NCBI GenBank assembly: GCA_013044365.1
Contig: JABEUP010000038.1
Span: 1-5,970, forward strand
Direction: 5' to 3'
Length of the DNA stretch: 5,970 nucleotides
Source: Acidimicrobiaceae bacterium
GTDB taxonomy: Bacteria; Actinomycetota; Acidimicrobiia; Acidimicrobiales; Acidimicrobiaceae
Shown: piece by piece, positions 1 through 5,567 of the stretch
Numbering within the stretch: the stretch's first letter is position 1
Layout: every line of letters starts with the position of its first letter
Made by a program: the position numbers and the translations under genes
The notes under the pieces: generated by a model
Database searches by the model: none
What the model saw: the letters and a program-made list of their open reading frames with translations, nothing else
What the model was told of the DNA's origin: nothing

Positions 1-230
1 TCAAAAGACCTGTCTGGAAAGATCAGGACCCTATCACCAGCCAATATACCGTTGCGGTACATTCCAGTAGCGGCCTTCCTGCTCTCCTCCTCTAATCGAC
101 CACGTGATATCCAGCCGGTCTCTGTGGTATAGAACTGATTGGCGTTCTGATCATAAGACCACTGGTCCAGGACGAGGGATAACAGACAATCGCGCACCTC
201 TTTTGACACTTGACCACCTCGATAGATCAT
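1..230 (-). CDS. AMP-dependent acyl-CoA synthetase/ligase, N-terminal fragment
   Basis: An open frame of 76 codons runs from an ATG at 230 to the window edge, so only the N-terminus is visible. The protein reads like the start of an adenylate-forming (ANL superfamily) enzyme. A segment with TGWISRGRLEEESRKAA is followed by GILAGDRVLIFPDRS, matching the family's usual 'T..EL...s...A..L...Gv..GDrV.i..pnS' stretch. Such enzymes activate a carboxylic acid as an acyl-adenylate and usually pass it to CoA. The catalytic P-loop and the adenylate-binding motifs lie outside the window, so the substrate cannot be inferred. The start is uncertain: the ATG has only a weak AGG close by, whereas an in-frame GTG at 209 is preceded by GAGGTGG at good spacing. 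The gene shares its strand with the aminotransferase upstream but is separated from it by a terminator, so it may have its own promoter or rely on read-through. Confidence 0.72.
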   Translation of the reverse strand, partial: MIYRGGQVSKEVRDCLLSLVLDQWSYDQNANQFYTTETGWISRGRLEEESRKAATGMYRNGILAGDRVLIFPDRSF

Positions 231-285
231 GACCTGTCGGCCATTGGCATATTTGCAACCAGCGGCGAACTTGCCGGTCTACTGC

Positions 286-334
286 AAGCAAAAATAGGGT
301 GGTGACGAGCCATTAGCCGACAACCACCCTATTT
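286..334 (-). terminator. Rho-independent terminator after the aminotransferase
   Basis: A perfect 12-bp inverted repeat (AAATAGGGTGGT at 292-303, ACCACCCTATTT at 323-334) encloses a 19-nt loop. Read on the minus strand it runs into TTTTTGCTT, a T-rich tail. It begins about 34 bp past the aminotransferase stop codon. The plus-strand side lacks a comparable T-tract, so it acts leftward. The loop is longer than in most strong terminators, so partial read-through into the ligase gene is possible. Confidence 0.75.
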
Positions 335-367
335 AGACTACTCTTACCTATCGATTTGAGAACGACC

Positions 368-1762
368 TTAGAGTTCGCTCCATGCCTCTTCGAATACGGT
401 TCGCAAAATCGAAACTATCTCGTCGAATTGCGCTGAATCGCAGATAAGTGGAGGAGCCAGCTGTACCACTGGGTCGCCACGGTCATCCGCTCTGCAAATC
501 AGTCCCAATTCATACAGGCGGGGCGTGAGAATACCCCGTAGCAGCCTCTCGGATTCCTCTTCATTAAAGCTTTCTTTCGTATTCCTATCCTTGACGAGCT
601 CGATACCGTAGAAGAAGCCAGCTCCTCTAATTTCACCCACGATTGGAAGGTCACTAAGGGTGTCAAGCTTTGCCCTGAACTCCCCCTCCTTGGCCTGAAC
701 ATGCTCGATTAAATGTTCGCTCTCGAAGATGTCGAGGTTTGCAATTGCCGCCGCTGCCGCAACCGGATGTCCTCCAAAAGTAAATCCGTGCAGAAAGGTC
801 GTAGACCCCTTAGCGAATGGCTCCATTAGGCGATCAGAAGCTAGCATCGCCCCAAGCGGAGAATAGCCCGACGTCAGGCCCTTTGCACAAGTTATGATGT
901 CGGGCTGAAAATTATACCGAATTGAGCCAAACCATTCACCTAGTCTGCCAAATCCAGTTATTGTCTCGTCGGCCACCAGGAGCACGTCGTACTTATCACA
1001 AATCGCCCTGACTCGTTCAAAGTACCCAGGATCCGGAACAAAGCACCCGCCGGCATTCTGAACCGGCTCCAAAAACACCGCTGCTACAGTATCTGGTCCT
1101 TCATACTCAATCATTCTCTCTATGTCATCAGCGCAGTGCAAAGTGCACGCTGGCTCGTTTGCGCAATCCACACAACGATATCGATTGGTGTTGGCTACCT
1201 TGAAGGCACCCGGGACCAATGGCTCATATGCTGCCTTTATCCCAGCGAGACCGGTAATCGAAAGCGCACCCAAGGTAGTCCCGTGATAAGCAATATTTCT
1301 CGATATAACTTTGAACTTGGTGGGTTTGCCAATAGCCTTGAAGTACTGTCGAGCCAGCTTCCAAGCGGATTCAACCGCCTCAGCCCCTCCCGTGGTGTAA
1401 AAAACTCGATTTATGTCGCCGGGTGCAATATTGGCTAGTCGCTCCGCAAGCTCGATCCCGGGAGCGTGAGCATAACTCCACAGCGGAAAGTATGCGAGCT
1501 CTGATGCCTGTTTCGCAGCGGCTGAAACGATCTCCTGGCGACCATGCCCGACTTGAACAAGAAAGAGCCCTGAAAGTCCGTCAAGATATCGCTTCCCATT
1601 TGAATCCCAAACATACGGCCCCTCGCCACGGACAATAACGGGAACATCTGCATCATCGTATGAACTCATCCTGGTGAAGTGCATCCAAAGGTGACGCTTA
1701 GCAATCTCTTGTAGGCGGCGAGCTTCAACCGGGCTAACTGCGTACGAATCATTAGTTGTCAT
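368..1762 (-). CDS. Class III PLP-dependent aminotransferase, putrescine/GABA type
   Basis: This 464-residue protein has the full length of a class III (omega) aminotransferase. Visible motifs, counted from the ATG at 1762, are the TTGGAEA phosphate-binding turn at 123-129, the YHG motif at 159-161 (aromatic ring stacking on PLP), LEPVQ at 231-235, the ADE motif with Asp265 (pyridine nitrogen contact) and the Schiff-base Lys294 in ITCAKG. It should transfer a terminal amino group from a diamine or omega-amino acid to pyruvate or 2-oxoglutarate in the cytoplasm. Beside an aminobutyraldehyde dehydrogenase, putrescine or GABA is the best guess; beta-alanine or another amine cannot be excluded. 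The ATG overlaps the lrp stop codon as ATGA, indicating translational coupling, and this decides the start over an in-frame TTG at 1774. An unusual four-cysteine cluster (C197, C200, C206, C210) sits between the YHG and LEPVQ motifs. Confidence 0.92.
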   Translation of the reverse strand: MTTNDSYAVSPVEARRLQEIAKRHLWMHFTRMSSYDDADVPVIVRGEGPYVWDSNGKRYLDGLSGLFLVQVGHGRQEIVSAAAKQASELAYFPLWSYAHAPGIELAERLANIAPGDINRVFYTTGGAEAVESAWKLARQYFKAIGKPTKFKVISRNIAYHGTTLGALSITGLAGIKAAYEPLVPGAFKVANTNRYRCVDCANEPACTLHCADDIERMIEYEGPDTVAAVFLEPVQNAGGCFVPDPGYFERVRAICDKYDVLLVADETITGFGRLGEWFGSIRYNFQPDIITCAKGLTSGYSPLGAMLASDRLMEPFAKGSTTFLHGFTFGGHPVAAAAAIANLDIFESEHLIEHVQAKEGEFRAKLDTLSDLPIVGEIRGAGFFYGIELVKDRNTKESFNEEESERLLRGILTPRLYELGLICRADDRGDPVVQLAPPLICDSAQFDEIVSILRTVFEEAWSEL

Positions 1763-2220
1763 CTGGTCCCCCAAGTGTATGTCTGCTTTTCCAACTGCAA
1801 ATAAACGAAGGCCTCAATGGCCGTTACTCCTTCAATGTTCCTAATCTCGTCGTTCAAAAGTTCCAACAGATGTTCATCGTTCTCACAGACGACCTCCGCA
1901 AGCAGATCAAATGACCCAGCGCAAATAACCACGTAGTCCACCTCTTCAAGTGCCGCAATATGTGCCGAAACTGCGCGGAGATCACCATTTGCCTTAATTC
2001 CGATCATCGCCTGGCGCGTGAAGCCGATCAACAGAGGGTCAGTCACTGCCACTATCTGCATCAAACCGGTGTCAATTAGCCTCTGAACCCTTTGCCTGAC
2101 TGCCGCCTCTGATAAGTTGACGGCTTTGGCAAGTGCAGCGTAGGAACTTCTACCGTCGCGTTGGAGGAGTTCGATGAGTTTCTTTGACTTTTCGTCGAGC
2201 GAAACAGGAACATCCCTCAT
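1759..2220 (-). CDS. Lrp/AsnC family transcriptional regulator
   Basis: From the ATG at 2220 this is a 153-residue protein, the usual length for one Lrp/AsnC subunit. Residues about 8-57 form the N-terminal helix-turn-helix, with the recognition helix in LSEAAVRQRVQRL (36-48). Residues about 67-142 form the RAM ligand-binding and oligomerisation domain, including VDYVVICAGSFDLLAEVVC (94-112), whose glycine turn commonly binds the effector amino acid. It probably senses an amino acid or polyamine-derived metabolite and controls the coupled aminotransferase and the divergent dehydrogenase. The stop codon overlaps the aminotransferase start (ATGA). The start is not certain. The frame stays open to a GTG at 2307, which would add 29 residues; a strong GGGGAGGAAG lies upstream but 13 nt from that GTG, while the ATG at 2220 has only a weak ribosome-binding site. 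The 2220 start is chosen on family length. Confidence 0.9.
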   Translation of the reverse strand: MRDVPVSLDEKSKKLIELLQRDGRSSYAALAKAVNLSEAAVRQRVQRLIDTGLMQIVAVTDPLLIGFTRQAMIGIKANGDLRAVSAHIAALEEVDYVVICAGSFDLLAEVVCENDEHLLELLNDEIRNIEGVTAIEAFVYLQLEKQTYTWGTR

Positions 2221-2296
2221 TTTCACACCACTTTTCGTAAGTCTCGCCGAAGACATGGCACGAATAGACTTGATGGAAGGGCCCCTCTCAAAAGGC

Positions 2297-2330
2297 TCAG
2301 CGTCCACAGCCCATAAACTTCCTCCCCAAC
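2297..2330 (-). promoter_or_regulatory. Strong Shine-Dalgarno with a five-codon mini-ORF ahead of lrp
   Basis: On the minus strand GGGGAGGAAG (about 2327-2318) precedes an ATG at 2314 by six bases, the best ribosome-binding site in this leader. The ATG opens a frame of only five codons (MGCGR) ending in TGA at 2297-2299, out of frame with lrp. The in-frame GTG start candidate for lrp at 2307 lies inside this mini-ORF. Either it is a leader peptide that tunes lrp translation, or the site serves the GTG at long spacing. Function is inferred from sequence alone. Confidence 0.35.
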
Positions 2331-2451
2331 GAAATCATCACACGTTCAATTGCAAAAGTCACGTCACCAGGACTACTTCGACTATGCCAATTCCCGTCGC
2401 CACCAATACTGAGGCCACGTCCCCGATGTAAACAAGCTAGCTGAAGAATTC

Positions 2452-2496
2452 GAATGATTCACTTGTTTTTATAACAAATTTTGACAGAATCACTTG
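2452..2496. promoter_or_regulatory. Candidate Lrp operator: imperfect direct repeat 31 bp apart
   Basis: GAATGATTCACTTG (2452-2465) and GACAGAATCACTTG (2483-2496) match at 11 of 14 positions and start 31 bp apart, close to three helical turns, so both face the same side of the DNA. They lie in a markedly AT-rich stretch and overlap the candidate promoters of both divergent units. Lrp-family proteins bind degenerate AT-rich sites in helical phase, so autoregulation plus control of the dehydrogenase is a natural reading. That reading is inference. Confidence 0.4.
2468..2476 (-). promoter_or_regulatory. Extended -10 promoter for lrp-aminotransferase
   Basis: Read on the minus strand, TGTTATAAA is an extended -10 element (TGn plus TATAAA, five of six matches to TATAAT). 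No good -35 hexamer stands 16-18 bp upstream, which is common for extended -10 promoters. Transcription would begin near 2460 and give lrp a leader of roughly 240 nt that includes the strong Shine-Dalgarno and mini-ORF. Confidence 0.4.
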
Positions 2497-2510
2497 AATC
2501 TTAGTAATTT
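2481..2510 (+). promoter_or_regulatory. Candidate rightward promoter (TTGACA / TAATTT)
   Basis: TTGACA at 2481-2486 is a perfect -35 consensus. TAATTT at 2505-2510 is a weak -10 candidate at 18-bp spacing, matching only three of six positions. It overlaps the right copy of the direct repeat. If it drives the aldehyde dehydrogenase, the leader would be over 500 nt long. A nearer promoter that I cannot recognise is equally possible. Confidence 0.3.
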
Positions 2511-2518
2511 GAAGTAGG

Positions 2519-3040
2519 TTTCTTTACGTATCAGCATTAATGAGGGGGAATCAATTGTTGATAAACGGCCGCTGCGGCAACCAAAAGAGCGGGGACACCA
2601 AACCAGATGGGCTTCTGCCGAAAGACCACTGGCCGAAGGTCCGATCTCAATGATAGCAAGGCGCTCCCCTTCCGAACTAACATTCCACTGGAATGAAAAA
2701 TCTGGCGCTTCAGTAACCAGCTATAAGCCATTCCGAATGGAAAACTGTGACAAATTAGTTCGGTTTCTAGCTGTCAGTTTGGTTCGGAAGGCAAACTCCC
2801 CGAGCAACAAACAAGTTCTGACTGACAGAGTTTCACCGTCAAATCTACCCCCGGTACTACTTGAATCCTTGGAGACTTTCATCGGACCAGACCACCGCTT
2901 CCGCCCGACCACCTAACTTCCCATAGGAACCCTGGGGTAAATGGCCAAAACATAGGAAAACGTTCTCTCTTCTGGTGTAGCTTTGGGCTAAAAGTGTGGC
3001 TCGAGGGTTCTACCAGTTTACGACAAATAGAAAACCACAG
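2519..3040. other. Gap upstream of the aldehyde dehydrogenase, no convincing gene
   Basis: The stretch holds short open frames on both strands but none with a good ribosome-binding site or recognisable family. The most protein-like is minus 2537-2731 (or from an ATG at 2683). It ends in a hydrophobic segment IWFGVPALLVAAAAVYQQLI preceded by basic residues, so it could be a one-helix membrane peptide or a remnant; I do not trust it as a gene. A plus-strand frame at 2650-2916 overlaps it and resembles nothing I know. Small symmetric elements are present: a palindrome CATTCCACTGGAATG (2681-2695), a related CCATTCCGAATGG (2728-2740), and CATAGGAA twice (2922-2929, 2951-2958). They may be regulatory. 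Confidence 0.35.
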
Positions 3041-3054
3041 ATGAAAGGCAAGAA

Positions 3055-4494
3055 ATGTCGCAAAAGCCAGAAACGATAAGGAACTTCATTGGAGGCGAGG
3101 AGGTGGAAGCCAAATCGGCCACCTTCCTCGAAATTGTTGATCCTTCTACGGGAGAGGTTTACGCCACCTCTCCCAACTCGAATGAAGAGGACGTCAATTG
3201 GGCGTTCCTCGAAGCTGAAAAAGCATTCGAAAAGTGGGGCACCGCTACACCTTCCGAACGAAGTTTGGCAATGTTTAGAATCGCTGACGCCATCGAAGCA
3301 CACGCAAAGCAAATTGTCGAAATCGAGAGCAGGAATACCGGTAAACCTATTGGCCTGACAACCTCTGAAGAGATTCCTCCCATGGTCGACCAGATCCGAT
3401 TCTTTGCAGCAGCCGCCAGAAATTTAGAGGGTCGGAGCGCTGGCGAGTACATGAACGGACACACCTCGATGATTCGGCGTGAGCCAATCGGAGTATGTGC
3501 CGCAGTTACGCCCTGGAACTACCCGATGATGATGGCCGTTTGGAAATGGGCACCCGCGATCGCTGCTGGTAATACTGTCGTGATCAAACCCTCTGACACT
3601 ACGCCAGCCTCCACAGTTTTTATGGCCAAACTCATGAGTGAATTCCTCCCGCCGGGAGTTATCAATGTCGTATGCGGAGACCGAGATACCGGCCGGAGAC
3701 TAGTCGAGAACAGAATTCCGCAGATGGTTTCGATTACCGGGTCCGTCAGAGCAGGGATCGAAGTTGCGACTAGTGCAGCCAAAGGCTTGAAGAAGGTACA
3801 TCTTGAACTTGGAGGAAATGCTCCGGTAATTGTATTCGATGATGCTGATCTCGAAAAGGCGGTCGAAGGCATTGCCATAGCCGGCTACTTCAATGCCGGT
3901 CAGGACTGCACGGCAGCAAGCAGAGTGTTGGCTGGCTCGGAAATATATGATGACTTTGTCGCCGCACTCGCGGATCGGGCAAAATCTACTGTCGTTGGAC
4001 CGCCTTCGGTCGAGGATGCGCTGTTCGGCCCCCTAAACAACCCAAATCAGCTTGATCGGGTCACGGGACTAGTTAGCCGTCTGCCTAGCCATGCCGAAAC
4101 CGTTGCCGGCGGAAGGCGGGTTGGAAATAACGGCTATTTTTTCGAACCAACCGTAATCGCAAACTTAAAGCAGGACGACGAGATAGTTCAAAATGAAGTA
4201 TTCGGGCCGGTAATCACTGTACAGAAGTTCCGGGAAGAGCAACAGGCTCTGAAGTGGGCCAATGACGTCGACTATGGTCTCGCATCTAGTGTCTGGACTC
4301 AAAACCACGGTAGAGCGATGCGGATGGCGAAAGGTTTGAACTTTGGAGCTGTCTGGATCAATACACACATTCCAATCGTCGCAGAGATGCCCCATGGTGG
4401 CTTCAAACATTCCGGCTACGGAAAAGACCTCTCAATGTATGGTTTTGAGGACTACACCAGAATCAAGCATGTAATGAGTAACATAGAGGAGTAA
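3055..4494 (+). CDS. Gamma-aminobutyraldehyde dehydrogenase-like NAD(P)+-dependent aldehyde dehydrogenase
   Basis: This complete 479-residue protein belongs to the aldehyde dehydrogenase superfamily. The N-terminal half is the NAD(P)-binding Rossmann domain, with PWNYP (153-157, Asn155 in the oxyanion hole), VVIKPSD around Lys178 for cofactor ribose contact, and ITGS (227-230). The general base is Glu251 in ELGGNAP, and the catalytic nucleophile is Cys285 in FNAGQDCTAASR. The GQDCTA form around the cysteine is typical of the gamma-aminobutyraldehyde (PatD/YdcW) branch rather than of succinate-semialdehyde enzymes, which suggests oxidation of 4-aminobutanal to GABA, or of a related omega-aminoaldehyde. 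The C-terminal HGGFKHSGYGKD and FEDYTRIKHV segments are also characteristic. The start is supported by AAAGG six bases upstream. It stands alone on the plus strand, divergent from lrp-aminotransferase, and ends at two hairpins. Substrate specificity is inferred from motif and context; betaine-aldehyde-like activity is an alternative. Confidence 0.93.
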   Translation: MSQKPETIRNFIGGEEVEAKSATFLEIVDPSTGEVYATSPNSNEEDVNWAFLEAEKAFEKWGTATPSERSLAMFRIADAIEAHAKQIVEIESRNTGKPIGLTTSEEIPPMVDQIRFFAAAARNLEGRSAGEYMNGHTSMIRREPIGVCAAVTPWNYPMMMAVWKWAPAIAAGNTVVIKPSDTTPASTVFMAKLMSEFLPPGVINVVCGDRDTGRRLVENRIPQMVSITGSVRAGIEVATSAAKGLKKVHLELGGNAPVIVFDDADLEKAVEGIAIAGYFNAGQDCTAASRVLAGSEIYDDFVAALADRAKSTVVGPPSVEDALFGPLNNPNQLDRVTGLVSRLPSHAETVAGGRRVGNNGYFFEPTVIANLKQDDEIVQNEVFGPVITVQKFREEQQALKWANDVDYGLASSVWTQNHGRAMRMAKGLNFGAVWINTHIPIVAEMPHGGFKHSGYGKDLSMYGFEDYTRIKHVMSNIEE

Positions 4495-4501
4495 TCAGAT
4501 C

Positions 4502-4531
4502 GGCGGGTGTGTCAGTTTCGTCGCACCCGCC
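4502..4531 (+). terminator. GC-rich hairpin just after the aldehyde dehydrogenase
   Basis: Arms GGCGGGTGTG (4502-4511) and CGCACCCGCC (4522-4531) form a 10-bp stem with a 10-nt loop, starting eight bases after the stop codon. The single non-Watson-Crick position is a U-G wobble in plus-strand RNA but would be an A-C mismatch on the minus strand, so the structure belongs to the plus-strand transcript. No T-tract follows, so it may protect the 3' end or assist the next terminator rather than terminate alone. Confidence 0.55.
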
Positions 4532-4573
4532 CAGTGTAGAACGCAGATCGCTGAGCTGGTAATACCTCAAAGA

Positions 4574-4618
4574 AGCCGAGGAGATGGGATTCGAAAGCTC
4601 CTCGGTTAGGGCCTTTTT
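4574..4618 (+). terminator. Rho-independent terminator of the aldehyde dehydrogenase
   Basis: AGCCGAGGAG (4574-4583) pairs with CTCCTCGGTT (4598-4607) around a 14-nt loop, with one G-U wobble that works only in plus-strand RNA. A run of five T follows at 4614-4618, seven bases past the stem. The gap between stem and T-run makes it weaker than ideal, but it is the best terminator candidate for the gene. Confidence 0.6.
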
Positions 4619-4619
4619 A

Positions 4620-5444
4620 CAGTTAACATCGACAAAATCTATAGCTATAGGTGATTTGGGGGTCTTTGTTACTCAGTCTTAATGCCCATATAACCATTGA
4701 ACGAGATCCTGCCTATCACCAGTTTGGCTCCCTTGACGATTTGATACCGTCACCCATGGCACAAGCCATGGCTTGCATGCGAAACATGCACTTCGATTCA
4801 TTCTGCAAAATCAGAAATGGACGATCGATCAACGAGCAACCGGACGTAACCACCCGATTAGGGACTCCCATATCCATACGGAAAATCCTGTCGATGGCAA
4901 CTATTGCTCACCACAAGCAGCGATAGTGAGCTTTTGACCAGAAAGACCTTGAGCCACAGGTGCATATTAGCCCACTTCGGTCCAATCATTTTCCTGGCTA
5001 TAATCTACTCCATTGGCAATGCGAGATTTTGCGCTACCTCGCAAAGAAAACACACTCCTAACGCCTTCTACGTTTCAGCCCCCAAATGAATAAATCGGTA
5101 ATGCCAAGCCCTCGCATACGCCAGCCTTTGGGTCAACTTTGCCTTCGGGTTTTCGTCCCACTGCGGCGGTTATCAAAGACTCCGCAAGGACACCTGCACT
5201 CGGAGTGGATCAACTTTCGTGGACCCGCAGTTTTCGAATTCCGGCGAGTCCAATTGAGACCAAGCCTCGGTTCACGGCACCACTTTTCCTTGGTCGACCT
5301 CTCCGTTTAGCCAATATTTACCGAACGAGCCAAATCTCATCGACGATTAAAGTTGCGGAAGACTTCTCACATTAATTGTATGGAACTTGCTGGAATGATC
5401 TTCTCAGGTGTGTCATTCAGAGGGACGTTTAACAAAGCAAGACT
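4620..5444. other. Gene-poor stretch of about 0.8 kb
   Basis: I see no recognisable protein, RNA gene or mobile element here. Short plus-strand frames (4651-4926, 4904-5089, 5086-5310, 5139-5375) overlap one another, mostly lack ribosome-binding sites and resemble no family I know. The one distinct structure is a pair of small hairpins at 4754-4790. The stretch may be decayed gene material or a spacer between convergent transcription units, since the dehydrogenase and the surface-protein gene point toward each other across it. Confidence 0.4.
4754..4790. repeat. Two small adjacent inverted repeats
   Basis: CCATGGC-ACAA-GCCATGG (4754-4771) is a perfect 7-bp stem with a 4-nt loop. Two bases later TGCATG-CGAAA-CATGCA (4774-4790) is a perfect 6-bp stem with a 5-nt loop. 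No T-tract or gene start is tied to them, and their role is unknown. Confidence 0.5.
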
Positions 5445-5492
5445 GTAAAAGCAGCTAGGGTAAAACATCCAAAACAGATGTTCTACCCTAGC
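5445..5492 (-). terminator. Strong terminator hairpin after the surface-protein gene
   Basis: Two 16-nt arms (5454-5469 and 5477-5492) enclose a 7-nt loop. In minus-strand RNA all 16 positions pair, one as a G-U wobble; in plus-strand RNA that position would be an A-C mismatch. The minus strand continues into TGCTTTTAC. Strand-specific pairing and the T-rich tail both assign it to the leftward surface-protein gene, which ends 76 bp upstream of the stem. Confidence 0.72.
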
Positions 5493-5567
5493 AAATAAAC
5501 CTAACCCTACTGAGCCAATGTGAAGAAAAGCCGGTTGATGAAATCGACCAGGGTCATTTATCAATAA

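Noticed and set aside
499..1656. Open frames of 65-100 codons overlapping the aminotransferase on both strands
   Set aside because: They are shadows of a full-length class III aminotransferase with all catalytic motifs and show no family features of their own.
2359..2418. A 19-residue hydrophobic mini-ORF (GTG start) in the lrp leader
   Set aside because: The purine-rich run is too close to the GTG to work well as a ribosome-binding site, and such short hydrophobic frames are common by chance.
2650..2916. An 88-codon plus-strand frame before the aldehyde dehydrogenase
   Set aside because: The only purine-rich stretch is too far from the ATG, the protein resembles nothing I recognise, and it conflicts with the minus-strand frame.
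3010..4410. Open frames in other phases inside the aldehyde dehydrogenase
   Set aside because: They overlap a complete enzyme with intact catalytic residues and have no recognisable content.
4540..4613. A tRNA-like look (GGGATTCGAA and GAGCTGGTAA) after the dehydrogenase
   Set aside because: No acceptor, anticodon or T-stem pairing can be built; the sequence is better explained by the terminator hairpin.
5367..5564. A 65-codon minus-strand frame next to the surface gene
   Set aside because: It runs through both arms of the terminator hairpin and has no recognisable features.
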